DNA of 64,000 nucleotides from positions 62,001-126,000 of the forward strand of contig NZ_QAAD01000009.1 of assembly GCF_003046625.1 (NCBI RefSeq). Direction: 5' to 3'. The position numbers and the translations under genes were made by a program. This document shows positions 8,884 to 16,424 of the stretch, piece by piece; the stretch's first letter is position 1, and each line of letters opens with the position of its first letter. Origin of the DNA: Mangrovibacterium marinum (GTDB taxonomy: Bacteria; Bacteroidota; Bacteroidia; Bacteroidales; Prolixibacteraceae). The notes below the pieces were generated by a model. It had not been told where the DNA came from and ran no database searches. It was given only the letters and a program-made list of their open reading frames with translations.

Positions 8884-9152
8884 TTGATCGTGTTTGGGGA
8901 GGCGAGGGGGCGATGCGTCTCCAAATGTGTATGGTGCTGTTCAGTGATCCAAGCGGCTTGACTTGATTTGTTGCTGGGTAGATGCGAAAGCAAAAAATGA
9001 ACGAAAAGAACGTTCCTGTTCCTGCAGAATCTTCAGTCATCGCTGTCTTACGAATAAGCATTTTCGCCAAACGAACGGATACGCCCTGTTGACTTGCCTT
9101 TATCGGTTCTTCAATAAAAAGGACGCCTTATATTATTGTGTTAACAGAAACA
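8884..9152. other. Gene-free stretch after mpl
   Basis: There are open frames but no recognisable protein, motif or start signal. It leads into the bidirectional hairpin at 9153-9200. Nothing else is supported here. Confidence 0.4.
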
Positions 9153-9200
9153 CAAAAAAGAAAACGCTGCTCGAGGAGAATTCTACGGACAGCGTTTTTT
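9153..9200. terminator. Bidirectional terminator hairpin
   Basis: AAAACGCTG (9161-9169) pairs with CAGCGTTTT (9190-9198). An A-run stands on the left and a T-run on the right, so it can end transcription from either side. It implies a real transcript on the minus strand arriving from 9485, which supports the small gene there. Confidence 0.75.
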
Positions 9201-9215
9201 GTTTCCTGATTTGCT

Positions 9216-9427
9216 TTATGAATAAGCATGTTGACTCGCGGAAACTTGTTCGGTTTTTTTCCTTACCTCCCATGGTACAACGTATTCAAAGCGGTTGCCG
9301 GTGCAGTGGATCCCCTGTTTCATTTTGCTGGGATGATAGCAATCTCCTATGGTGCGTGTATATTGCTGAAGTTGTATCTTATGGTGAGAAACCGGCTCAA
9401 ATAATTTTTGTTTTTCTGTTCTCATGT
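9216..9427 (-). CDS. Small hypothetical protein
   Basis: A short frame read from an inner ATG (MRTEKQKLFEPVSHHK) codes for about 69 residues and contains QQYTRTIGDCYHPSKMKQG and NRFEYVVPWEVRKK. A longer version starting at 9485 is possible. An AGGA stretch lies just upstream of the inner start, and a terminator follows 15 bases after the stop, which is why it is listed. No family is recognised and it could still be spurious. It borders the tRNA-Ala integration patch. Confidence 0.4.
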
Positions 9428-9644
9428 CGTTCCTGCTTTTAGTGTTCGTTATCGCATGTTGTTGTAATGCCTCACTCCCTGTCACCTTGACGCATTCGTC
9501 TGAATTACTGAAAAGTTCCTTTTTTGCGCACCTAAGTTGATTGACGGCTCTCCATTAAAACATACGATTTTTCGGTTTTGAAGGTTTAGTGGAGCCAACG
9601 TGATTTTGTGCAGGCGAAACAGAAAATAACGCAGGTTGAGTAGG

Positions 9645-9681
9645 GGAAAAAAGAAAGAGCTACAATCGCCGATTGTAGCTC
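9645..9681 (-). terminator. Terminator of the split tRNA-Ala copy
   Basis: GAGCTACAATC and GATTGTAGCTC (9657-9681) form a perfect 11-bp stem with loop GCC. Read on the minus strand, a run of T broken by a single C follows. It lies 11 bases beyond the partial tRNA copy at 9692-9737, just where a tRNA gene's own terminator would be. Confidence 0.75.
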
Positions 9682-9691
9682 TTTAAAAATT

Positions 9692-9737
9692 CAGTGGAGA
9701 ATGCCGGAACTGAACCGGCGACCTTTTGACTGCCAGT
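9692..9737 (-). pseudogene. Partial tRNA-Ala 3' half (probable attachment-site copy)
   Basis: 46 bases match the 3' part of the intact tRNA-Ala gene at 11487-11560 from the anticodon stem-loop through the T arm to the acceptor end. The only difference is two bases in the T loop (TTCAGTT instead of TTCGATT). Both copies are in the same orientation and 1.79 kb apart. Beyond base 9737 the similarity stops inside the anticodon stem, so the 5' half is missing. This is the pattern left when an integrase inserts an element at the 3' end of a tRNA gene. A stand-alone decayed duplicate is the alternative. Confidence 0.8.
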
Positions 9738-10075
9738 GGATCTTATATAATCTGGGTGGTCGGAATATCAGTTGATTATAGGCTGTATGAAGCGCGAATT
9801 CATGCATTCTATTGCATTTCTTCACTCCAGAAGGGCACTCCGGTAGTTTTTATTTTGGATGGGATTAAATGATGCCAACTATTGACATCATTTTCTCAAT
9901 AATCAGTAATTTAGCTTAAGTAGTCGTGCATTTTAGGGATCCACCGCAATGTCAAAAATCAAACGTACATTCGAACTTTATTTGTACTATAAGGCTTACG
10001 ATTTACTTAATTGTGATTTATTAAAGGGCTACACTGGAAAGATATGTGTTGTTTTTACATCTAAATAATAATTGA
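9738..10075. other. AT-rich gene-free stretch inside the tRNA-bounded patch
   Basis: There is no credible coding frame. Base composition is clearly richer in A and T than in the housekeeping genes on both sides. It presumably holds the promoter of the hydrolase gene at 10076, but no full TTG / TAnnTTTG pair was identified. Confidence 0.4.
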
Positions 10076-11137
10076 ATGTTTTTAGTGATTTTGTTAGTGG
10101 TCATTTTATTGACCTTTTCAATGGTGTTTGTTAGTTGGCATCTGAAAGTACTGTGTGTATACTTACTTTTCTTGGTCTTAAAGAGGTTCTTGCCTACCCC
10201 TAATCGAAAAAATTACGGTTGGGTTGCTTTTGCTTTGTTCGTGGTGGCTTTTGCATATACGTATCCGCGTCGCATCTGCCATGCCGGTGATTATATTCAA
10301 AGTGTATATTTTAATACAGAATCCAGAAAAGTTGTCGTAACTCCGTTGATTCCGTATTTGTCGAACATTGTTGGCGAAGGAGAAGTGATGACAGTGGTTA
10401 GTTTGATTAGTAAAGTGTCGCAGAAAAATTCTTTTATTCAGAGTAACGCGTTTGAAGACGTTGTTAACTATTGCAATAAAACACCATTCCTTCAGAATGG
10501 TTTTCATCTGCCATATAGAAAGTTGGCCTGGAAGCGAACGCCTCCTCATAACGTACTATTTCAGCTTTTAAAGGGGAGCGGTTGGTATAAAAATATTGAC
10601 CATTATTTTTTGCACATTCCGGAAGGCGCAAAAGACGACGCCGAGGTTGTCGTTTTTTGTCATGGCTATGCCGGTAGTTGGGTTTTGTACACCGAGCTGT
10701 TGGCGAAATATACGAATGCAATTGTTGTTGCGGTAGAAACCCCCGATTTCAATGGGGTTTTCAATAGGGTAGTAATGCAGAAAATCCTTAAAACGACGTT
10801 GCCACATGCATTCGAGAGAATGGGGCTAAAAAACAAGAAGACGCATTTGATTGGTCTTTCCAATGGAGGCTCCGCAGTCAATACCTCGGTGCAATATTTC
10901 CCGGATTCGTTTAAGACATTTACAATACTCTCAGCTAGTTTAAACAATACGCCGGCAACTGTAAAAAAAGTTAATGTAATTTACGGCGCAAAAGACAGAA
11001 GTGGAGGAGTAAATGGTTCGATACCTGCCAGCAAATATCGAAAGTACGTTATTCCTAATGAAAATCATTGTCTTTTAGTGAGTAACCCAGATTCACTCTT
11101 TAGCATTGTCAACGATATAGTTAAGAGAAACAAATAG
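10076..11137 (+). CDS. Membrane-anchored alpha/beta hydrolase, AT-rich cargo gene
   Basis: A 353-residue protein. The first 60 residues are very hydrophobic, with about two or three membrane segments (for example FLVILLVVILLTFSMVFV and VLCVYLLFLVL). The rest is an alpha/beta-hydrolase fold: oxyanion motif FCHGYAGSW near residue 194, nucleophile elbow GLSNGGS with Ser262, and candidates Asp307 (GAKDRSGG) and His331 (NENHCLL) for the triad. The substrate is unknown; esterase, lipase or peptidase are all possible. It is the only intact gene between the two tRNA-Ala 3' copies and is AT-rich compared with its surroundings, so it was probably acquired with the inserted element. The ATG at 10076 is the first start before the hydrophobic segment. 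Confidence 0.75.
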   Translation: MFLVILLVVILLTFSMVFVSWHLKVLCVYLLFLVLKRFLPTPNRKNYGWVAFALFVVAFAYTYPRRICHAGDYIQSVYFNTESRKVVVTPLIPYLSNIVGEGEVMTVVSLISKVSQKNSFIQSNAFEDVVNYCNKTPFLQNGFHLPYRKLAWKRTPPHNVLFQLLKGSGWYKNIDHYFLHIPEGAKDDAEVVVFCHGYAGSWVLYTELLAKYTNAIVVAVETPDFNGVFNRVVMQKILKTTLPHAFERMGLKNKKTHLIGLSNGGSAVNTSVQYFPDSFKTFTILSASLNNTPATVKKVNVIYGAKDRSGGVNGSIPASKYRKYVIPNENHCLLVSNPDSLFSIVNDIVKRNK

Positions 11138-11217
11138 CTGTATTAGCTAATAAATTGTACCTAACTGACAGATAAATTCGTTGTCAATTCAGATAAATTG
11201 AAGGATGATTACTTTCG

Positions 11218-11413
11218 TTAGTTTCCGCCCTTTTTCTCCTGGCTAATAACGTTTTCCAGGACGAAAACCAATCAGTCTCGGAAGTTCAGTCCAGCAGCTT
11301 TGCAGCAAGCCATCATGGAATAGATCACAGCCGTATTTTCGGCAGCGCTGTCGTTACCACAGAACAACCGGTTCTTCCGTCCCAAGGCAATGGGGCGTAT
11401 GGCATTTTCTTGT
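11218..11413 (-). pseudogene. IS66-family transposase (TnpC) C-terminal remnant
   Basis: Read on the minus strand the frame gives ENAIRPIALGRKNRLFCGN, then AAENTAVIYSMMACC and a final NFRD. These are hallmark C-terminal motifs of IS66 transposases. A TGA at 11272-11274 replaces the tryptophan codon expected after NFRD, and the frame continues with LVFVLEN to a TAA at 11218-11220. The upstream part is lost and no inverted repeats were found, so this is a dead fragment. The upstream limit is approximate. It lies between the hydrolase and the intact tRNA-Ala inside the presumed inserted element. Confidence 0.8.
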
Positions 11414-11444
11414 CCATCCTGTATGCATCTGGTATGTATAAAAT

Positions 11445-11475
11445 AAAAAAGCAGTCAGAAGTGAATTCTAACTGC
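11445..11475 (-). terminator. Terminator of tRNA-Ala
   Basis: On the minus strand GCAGTTAGAA pairs with TTCTGACTGC (one G-T pair) and a T-run follows. It sits 11 bases past the tRNA 3' end. Its sequence differs from the terminator of the partial copy at 9645-9681, so each tRNA 3' half has its own terminator. Confidence 0.75.
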
Positions 11476-11483
11476 CTTATTAC

Positions 11484-11529
11484 CAGTGGAGAATGCCGGA
11501 ATCGAACCGGCGACCTTTTGACTGCCAGT
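11484..11529. repeat. Right copy of the 46-bp tRNA direct repeat (candidate att site)
   Basis: Matches 9692-9737 over 46 bases with two mismatches, in the same orientation. It overlaps the 3' part of the intact tRNA-Ala gene, consistent with attL/attR repeats bounding an inserted element of about 1.8 kb. Confidence 0.75.
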
Positions 11530-11560
11530 CAAACGCTCTAGCCAACTGAGCTAATCCCCC
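11487..11560 (-). tRNA. tRNA-Ala (anticodon GGC)
   Basis: A 74-base cloverleaf on the minus strand. The acceptor GGGGGAT pairs with ATTCTCC with G-T pairs allowed. The D arm is GCTC/GAGC, the anticodon stem TTTGA/TCAAA encloses loop CTGGCAG with anticodon GGC, and the T arm is GCCGG/CCGGC with loop TTCGATT. The discriminator is A, and CCA is not encoded. It decodes the GCC alanine codon. Its 3' half is duplicated at 9692-9737. Confidence 0.95.
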
Positions 11561-11575
11561 ATTGCTTTGGTTGGG

Positions 11576-11604
11576 CAAATATAGTAATATTTTCAAAACC
11601 GCAA
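11576..11604 (-). promoter_or_regulatory. Promoter of tRNA-Ala
   Basis: On the minus strand TTG (11604-11602) and TATATTTG (11583-11576) are separated by 18 bases, a good match to the Bacteroidota -33/-7 pair. The tRNA 5' end lies 16 bases downstream. Confidence 0.7.
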
Positions 11605-11680
11605 GAAAATGTTTGCTTTTTGGATTGATTTTTGTTTTCTGCCTTTCTGCCACCCCTCACAACCTAATTATTATAAAGCT

Positions 11681-12358
11681 ATGAGAACAAAAAAATCCCC
11701 AAAAGTTGATTTGGAAAAGGGGCGATCCCTGTTTTTCTCAATCGGACTGGTTCTGGCACTTGGACTGGTTTTGGCCGCTTTTAATTACAAAACAGCCGTT
11801 GTAGCGATTCCTGAAAGAGGAACCGTAAATTGGGAGCCACCGGAGGAAATTATCATTCCCGTTACCCGCCCTGAAGATAAGAAGCCCGAAATCAAGCCAA
11901 TTACGATCCACGAAATTGTTTTAAATCTGGAGGCCGGAGAACAAGAGCTCGACTTTTCGGATTATACCGATGAGATTGATCAGGGAGTTGGCATTGCGCT
12001 GAATCCGATATTGAGCGAGCGTTCGCCGGAGCCCGATGAGGTTGCGGTTGTTGATTTCGCCGAGCAGATGCCGCAGTTTCCCGGCGGCATGTCTTCCTTG
12101 CTTAGTTTTATTTCGAAAAGTGTCCGCTATCCGGCTCAAGCACGCGAGCTGGGAACTCAGGGGCGCGTTTTTGTACGTTTTGTTGTGAATACCGACGGTA
12201 CCATAGCCGATGCTCATGTTGTCCGGTCGGTTGATTCGTTGTTGGATGCCGAGGCTCTTCGTGTTGTACGGCTGATGCCCCGCTGGAAACCAGGCTCTCA
12301 AAACGGGAGACCCGTAAGGGTGAATTTTACCATCCCCATTAACTTTGTATTGCAGTAA
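11681..12358 (+). CDS. TonB-like energy-transducing protein, first of two paralogs
   Basis: A 225-residue protein with a short cytoplasmic N-terminus (MRTKKSPKVDLEKGR), one membrane segment around residues 16-34, a periplasmic linker and a C-terminal TonB domain. That domain contains MPQFPGGMSSLLSFISKSVRYP, GRVFVRFVVNTDGT and RWKPGSQNGRPVRV. TonB proteins carry proton-motive energy to outer-membrane transporters. The linker is acidic and lacks a proline run. The ATG at 11681 (MRTKKS) aligns with the start of the paralog at 12495, so the longer frame from 11609 is not used. No ExbB or ExbD gene lies nearby. Confidence 0.88.
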   Translation: MRTKKSPKVDLEKGRSLFFSIGLVLALGLVLAAFNYKTAVVAIPERGTVNWEPPEEIIIPVTRPEDKKPEIKPITIHEIVLNLEAGEQELDFSDYTDEIDQGVGIALNPILSERSPEPDEVAVVDFAEQMPQFPGGMSSLLSFISKSVRYPAQARELGTQGRVFVRFVVNTDGTIADAHVVRSVDSLLDAEALRVVRLMPRWKPGSQNGRPVRVNFTIPINFVLQ

Positions 12359-12411
12359 ATTGAAACGAATTTGAAATAAACGACGGACGATTTTTTTTAG
12401 TTGGGGTGAAT

Positions 12412-12440
12412 TTGCTTTTGTGGATAATTTTATATCTTTA
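12412..12440 (+). promoter_or_regulatory. Possible promoter of the second TonB-like gene
   Basis: TTG at 12412 and TATCTTTA at 12433-12440 with 18 bases between. The last base departs from TAnnTTTG. The start codon lies 55 bases downstream. This suggests the second paralog has its own promoter. Confidence 0.45.
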
Positions 12441-12494
12441 ACCCCTCAAAGAAAAAAAAGTTTCTGTCACAGAATAAACTTCTAAAACTGAATT

Positions 12495-13181
12495 ATGGAA
12501 TTGAAGAAATCACCGAAAGCTGATCTCGAGAACAAGAGAAATATCTTTGTTCAGATCGGTCTTGTGATCTCTCTTGGACTTACACTTCTTGCGTTTGAGT
12601 GGACGACTCGTGTTGAGCAAGCCTCTTCATTGGGTACTGTGGTGCAGCAAGAGGTCGAAGATGAGATCATACCGATCACGCGTCAAGAAGAAGTAAAACC
12701 ACCGCCACCACCACCGCCACCAAAGGTTGTTGAGATGTTGAATATTGTGGATAACGATGTGGAGATCGAAGATGAACTGGAGATCGAAGACACAGAAGCG
12801 GACGATAACACCGTAATTGATGTTGCTCCTGTTATTCAACAAGAAGCGGAGGAAGAAGAAGAAAGTGAAGTGTTCTTTATTGTAGAGAACATGCCTGAGT
12901 TCCCCGGTGGCGAGTTGGCATTGCGTAAATTCATTGCCAATGCAATTAAATATCCTGTCATTGCTCAGGAAAACGGTATCCAGGGAAAAGTGTACGTGAA
13001 CTTCGTAGTTGATAAAGATGGTTCGGTAACACAAGCGCGTATTGCACGTGGTGTTGACTCATCTTTGGATAAAGAAGCTCTTCGCGTTGTTAACAGTCTT
13101 CCCAAATGGAAGCCGGGAATGCAAAGGGGTAAGCCAGTAAGAGTTTCTTACACGGTGCCTATCAGTTTTGTATTACAGTAA
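12495..13181 (+). CDS. TonB-like energy-transducing protein, second paralog
   Basis: A 228-residue protein with the same plan as its upstream neighbour: start MELKKSPKADLENKR, membrane segment about 19-36, linker, and TonB domain from about 138 (ENMPEFPGGELALRKFIANA, then GKVYVNFVVDKDGS and KWKPGMQRGKPVRVSY). Unlike the first copy, the linker has an eight-proline run (69-76) and long acidic stretches, typical of periplasm-spanning TonB linkers. The two genes clearly arose by tandem duplication and then diverged in the linker. A terminator follows at 13203. Confidence 0.9.
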   Translation: MELKKSPKADLENKRNIFVQIGLVISLGLTLLAFEWTTRVEQASSLGTVVQQEVEDEIIPITRQEEVKPPPPPPPPKVVEMLNIVDNDVEIEDELEIEDTEADDNTVIDVAPVIQQEAEEEEESEVFFIVENMPEFPGGELALRKFIANAIKYPVIAQENGIQGKVYVNFVVDKDGSVTQARIARGVDSSLDKEALRVVNSLPKWKPGMQRGKPVRVSYTVPISFVLQ

Positions 13182-13202
13182 GACGCATTATATTACAAAA
13201 AT

Positions 13203-13233
13203 CCTGGTTTCGTGTTCGAGACCAGGTTTTTTT
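13203..13233 (+). terminator. Terminator after the TonB-like pair
   Basis: CCTGGTTTCG pairs with CGAGACCAGG (one G-T pair), loop TGTT, followed by seven T. It ends 20 bases before the hflX start. Confidence 0.85.
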
Positions 13234-13253
13234 ATGCCATAAATTGAAGTTGA

Positions 13254-14483
13254 ATGATTGAAACCGCTCCGCAACAGGAAACAGCAGTTTTGGTTGGTTT
13301 GATCAACCAAAATCAGGACGAAAAACAAGCTCAAGAGTATTTGGATGAGCTTGAATTTCTGGCTGATACAGCAGGTGCTGTGGTGAAAAAGAAATTTTTT
13401 CAAAGGCTGGATGTTCCGCATCCCGCAACATTTGTTGGTTCCGGCAAATTAGAAGAAATCCAGAACTACATTAAAATACATGAAATAGATACAATCATCT
13501 TTGATGATGAATTGAGTCCGACTCAGTTGCGTAACATTGAACGAGAGCTAACTTGTAAGGTTTTAGACCGAACCAATCTGATCTTGGATATTTTCGCGAA
13601 ACGGGCTCAAACAGCCCATGCCAAAACGCAGGTTGAGCTGGCGCAGTATCAATATATGTTGCCACGTCTGACACGAATGTGGACTCACCTGGAGCGTCAG
13701 CGAGGTGGTATTGGTATGCGTGGTCCGGGTGAAACACAGATTGAGACTGACCGCCGGATTATTTTAGATAAAATTGCCCGCCTGAAAGAGCAGCTCGTTA
13801 AAATTGATAAGCAAAAAGCAACGCAGCGCAAAAACCGGGGGAAAATGGTGCGGGTAGCCTTGGTCGGTTATACCAATGTCGGGAAATCAACCATTATGAA
13901 CATGATGGCCAAATCCGAGGTGTTCGCCGAAAATAAATTATTCGCCACATTGGATACAACCGTACGGAAAGTGGTCATTGGAAATATCCCTTTTCTGCTT
14001 TCGGATACCGTTGGGTTCATTCGAAAATTACCTCATGGCCTGGTTGAGTCGTTTAAATCGACGCTCGACGAGGTGCGCGAAGCAGATCTGTTGGTGCATG
14101 TGGTCGATATTTCGCATCCGGGTTTTGAGGAACAAATCGACACGGTTAATGAAACCTTGAGTGAAATCGATACCCGCGAGAAGCCGACGATTTACGTGTT
14201 CAATAAAATTGACGCTTATAATTACGTGGCCAAGGATGAAGCCGACCTGAGCCCGAAGACCAACCAGAACTATTCGTTGGAAGACTGGAAAAACAGTTGG
14301 ATGGGGAAGAAGAATACGCCTTCGTTATTTATCTCGGCGGTTAAGAAGCAGAATGTCGACGATTTTAAGAAGAAACTCTACGAGGAAGTTCATAAAATCC
14401 ATATTACGCGTTTTCCTTATAACGACTTTTTGTATGACCCGGAATGGATTGTTGATCCACAGAATAAGGACGAAGAAGAATAG
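13254..14483 (+). CDS. hflX: GTPase HflX
   Basis: A 409-residue GTPase of the HflX family, which binds the large ribosomal subunit and splits stalled or stressed 70S ribosomes. The N-terminal HflX domain includes TFVGSGKLEEI (59-69) and GGIGMRGPGETQ (151-162). It is followed by a coiled region and the G domain with GYTNVGKST (205-213), DTVGF (251-255) and the NKID specificity motif near 318. A family-sized C-terminus follows with no truncation. The ATG at 13254 lies 20 bases after the preceding terminator, so the leader is short. Confidence 0.96.
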   Translation: MIETAPQQETAVLVGLINQNQDEKQAQEYLDELEFLADTAGAVVKKKFFQRLDVPHPATFVGSGKLEEIQNYIKIHEIDTIIFDDELSPTQLRNIERELTCKVLDRTNLILDIFAKRAQTAHAKTQVELAQYQYMLPRLTRMWTHLERQRGGIGMRGPGETQIETDRRIILDKIARLKEQLVKIDKQKATQRKNRGKMVRVALVGYTNVGKSTIMNMMAKSEVFAENKLFATLDTTVRKVVIGNIPFLLSDTVGFIRKLPHGLVESFKSTLDEVREADLLVHVVDISHPGFEEQIDTVNETLSEIDTREKPTIYVFNKIDAYNYVAKDEADLSPKTNQNYSLEDWKNSWMGKKNTPSLFISAVKKQNVDDFKKKLYEEVHKIHITRFPYNDFLYDPEWIVDPQNKDEEE

Positions 14484-14513
14484 ATCACGATTGGACGCAA
14501 ATTAGCAGATATG

Positions 14514-14547
14514 AAAAAAGCGATGGAAAACTCCATCGCTTTTTTTA
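14514..14547. terminator. Bidirectional terminator between hflX and rpsP
   Basis: AAAAAAGCGATGGA and TCCATCGCTTTTTT form a perfect stem with loop AAAC. With A- and T-runs at both sides it serves convergent hflX and rpsP. Confidence 0.88.
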
Positions 14548-14595
14548 TGTCGTTCTGTATTAAGTTCGAAGCTTAAAAACAGTGCCGACCCGGAA

Positions 14596-15156
14596 TTACT
14601 GGGCTGTTTCTTCGCCTTCGGCAGAAGCTTCAGCTTCCGGAGCTTCTTCTGTTGTTTCTTCAGCAGCGGCAACAGCGGCTTCTGCTTCAGCAGCCAACTC
14701 AGCGTTTTTCTTAGCAATAGCTTCGGCTCTGTCGGCGTTAACTTTTGCTTCAGCTTCTAAGCGAGCTGTTTTCGAATCGCTGGCTTCTTGAGACAAGCGG
14801 TCTTTTTTAGACTGGACTTTTGCTTCTTTTTCAGCAGCCCATGCTTGGAAGCGTTTTTCAGCTTCTTCTTCAGAGAAAGCACCTTTGGCAACTCCACCTT
14901 GCAAGTGTTTCATGTATAAAACACCTTTGTAAGAAAGAATAGCTCTTACAGTGTCAGTTGGTTGAGCACCTTTGTTAAGCCAGTTTAAAGCTTTATCAAA
15001 ATCAAGATCGATCGTAGCAGGATTAGTATTCGGATTATAAGATCCAATCCTTTCAATGAAACGACCATCTCGTGGTGCCCTGCTATCAGCTATCACAATG
15101 TGATAGTAAGCTAAACGTTTGCGACCATGTCGCTGCAATCTGATTTTTGCTGGCAT
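14596..15156 (-). CDS. rpsP: 30S ribosomal protein bS16 with long C-terminal extension
   Basis: A 186-residue protein. The first 80 or so residues are standard bS16: [20 protein letters not shown], then [18 protein letters not shown]. Other bacteria have about 80-90 residues. Here a further 100 residues follow, rich in Ala, Glu and Lys, probably helical, ending in an acidic tail of [12 protein letters not shown] type. Long acidic or Ala-rich tails on bS16 are known in Bacteroidota and are likely flexible and solvent-exposed. bS16 is an assembly protein of the 30S body. The gene stands alone with its own promoter rather than in the rpsP-rimM-trmD-rplS operon found elsewhere. Confidence 0.95.
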   Translation of the reverse strand: MPAKIRLQRHGRKRLAYYHIVIADSRAPRDGRFIERIGSYNPNTNPATIDLDFDKALNWLNKGAQPTDTVRAILSYKGVLYMKHLQGGVAKGAFSEEEAEKRFQAWAAEKEAKVQSKKDRLSQEASDSKTARLEAEAKVNADRAEAIAKKNAELAAEAEAAVAAAEETTEEAPEAEASAEGEETAQ

Positions 15157-15199
15157 TGAATTTAAATTTAATTGATAAACAATTCGTTAAAATGTGGCG

Positions 15200-15207
15200 C
15201 AAAGATA
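15200..15207 (-). promoter_or_regulatory. -7 element of rpsP
   Basis: TATCTTTG on the minus strand is an exact TAnnTTTG match 43 bases before the rpsP start. The -33 TTG is not clear. Confidence 0.6.
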
Positions 15208-15427
15208 ATCTTTTATTTTAGATCGGGAAAAGTCTTTCTGTTTTTTATGCAACTCGATAAAAATGACGTAATTTGAAATTTCTTCTTCTCACCGGGAGGG
15301 TTTTGTGGTTCCTGGTTGGATTAGAAAAAACAGGTGTGAAATTTGCAGGCAAGGCGGGACCCGGGACGCAACGATATGGCCTGGCGCAGATCTGTAAAAT
15401 GAGTTAGATAAAATTAAATAGAAAGAG

Positions 15428-16120
15428 ATGAATAAAGTATCGATCGTATGTGGAATTTTGGCCATGATTCCGGCTTTGTTTTCATGCCAGAGTGAAGAGG
15501 TGTTGCCAATTGTGAATAGCGATGCCTTGATCTTGAGTCAGAAAATTGATGGGGTCACAAAATATGGCTTGGCATTTCATACTTATGCCAATGTAGCAAT
15601 GGCCGGTGTTAATGCCAGGAGCGAGTCGGGAGAGGTCTATAAATTATATTCCTACAACGATTACGTGCTGGAGTTTTACACCGAAATGGATGAAGCCGAT
15701 TTTACAACCAGTTTGCCCGAAACTGGAGTTTATACCTTTTCCGTTACGCGCACGAATGGCGAAGAACTAACCGTTGCCGATGAGCTGACAGGCATAACCA
15801 TCGAGCCGGTGGAGTTGACAACTTGTGAGTACGAAGCCGATAATAACCGAATTCATTTGGTTTGGGATTCGAGCGACCAGGAAGATTATTCGGTTGTGGT
15901 TTTGCGCAATTCGGAAGGAACAAGGGTTTATTATTCCAGCTCGCTTGGATCATCGGTTGTATCTGCGAACATTAGCTCGAGTGGCTGGATTGGCGATTAC
16001 GAACCAGTTTTTGGCGAAAGCTATACCGTTGAGTTGGGTTTGTATGCCAAGGAGGACGGAGAGGATCAATTTCTGGAAGCTAAAGCCATCACCCGGCAAA
16101 CGGTTGTTTGGGGCGAATAA
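15428..16120 (+). CDS. Hypothetical lipoprotein
   Basis: A 230-residue exported protein with the signal peptide MNKVSIVCGILAMIPALFSC and lipobox Cys20. The mature part is rich in Ser, Thr, Glu and Tyr and looks all-beta, with possible fibronectin/immunoglobulin-like strands such as NRIHLVWDSSDQEDYSVVVL. No family is recognised. It is probably surface-exposed or periplasmic. It stands alone, followed by a strong hairpin at 16154-16201. Confidence 0.7.
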   Translation: MNKVSIVCGILAMIPALFSCQSEEVLPIVNSDALILSQKIDGVTKYGLAFHTYANVAMAGVNARSESGEVYKLYSYNDYVLEFYTEMDEADFTTSLPETGVYTFSVTRTNGEELTVADELTGITIEPVELTTCEYEADNNRIHLVWDSSDQEDYSVVVLRNSEGTRVYYSSSLGSSVVSANISSSGWIGDYEPVFGESYTVELGLYAKEDGEDQFLEAKAITRQTVVWGE

Positions 16121-16370
16121 GCAATTCAATAACACTGATATCGTAAGGCAGGTTGCGGTCGCAGCTTGCTTTTCTTCTTTCGAGGCAGAAGAAAAGACCG
16201 CGAAAATGCCCCGATGCTCTCTGTTTTCGAGCAGGATCTGAAAAGAGAAGCCGCAATATTCAGCCCCAATGGTTTCGCGCAGCTCTCCGAATTTTAGGCC
16301 TCCCCCGGTTTCGCGAATTGCCCCAGATCACCCCTGCTTTTGGCCAACTGCGCGAATCGCTCGGGCAATG
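16121..16370. other. Intergenic stretch with a strong hairpin
   Basis: CTTTTCTTCT (16169-16178) and AGAAGAAAAG (16187-16196) form a perfect 10-bp stem. It is extended across a one-sided loop by GCGGT and ACCGC (16155-16201). No T-run follows. It may be a processed 3' end of the lipoprotein transcript. The rest of the stretch up to the prfB promoter holds no gene. Confidence 0.5.
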
Positions 16371-16401
16371 TTGAATTATCTGCTTGTATTTCCTATTTTT
16401 G
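16371..16401 (+). promoter_or_regulatory. Promoter of prfB
   Basis: TTG at 16371 and TATTTTTG at 16394-16401 with 20 bases between match the Bacteroidota consensus. The prfB ATG is 24 bases downstream. Confidence 0.7.
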
Positions 16402-16424
16402 CAAACCATAAAAAACGAAAAGAT

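Noticed and set aside
8963-9442. 159-residue plus-strand frame after mpl
   Set aside because: Cysteine-rich low-quality translation that runs through a bidirectional terminator; no family or start signal.
11138-11217. att core or integrase remnant after the hydrolase gene
   Set aside because: Only AT-rich sequence was seen; no integrase motif and no further copy of the tRNA repeat.
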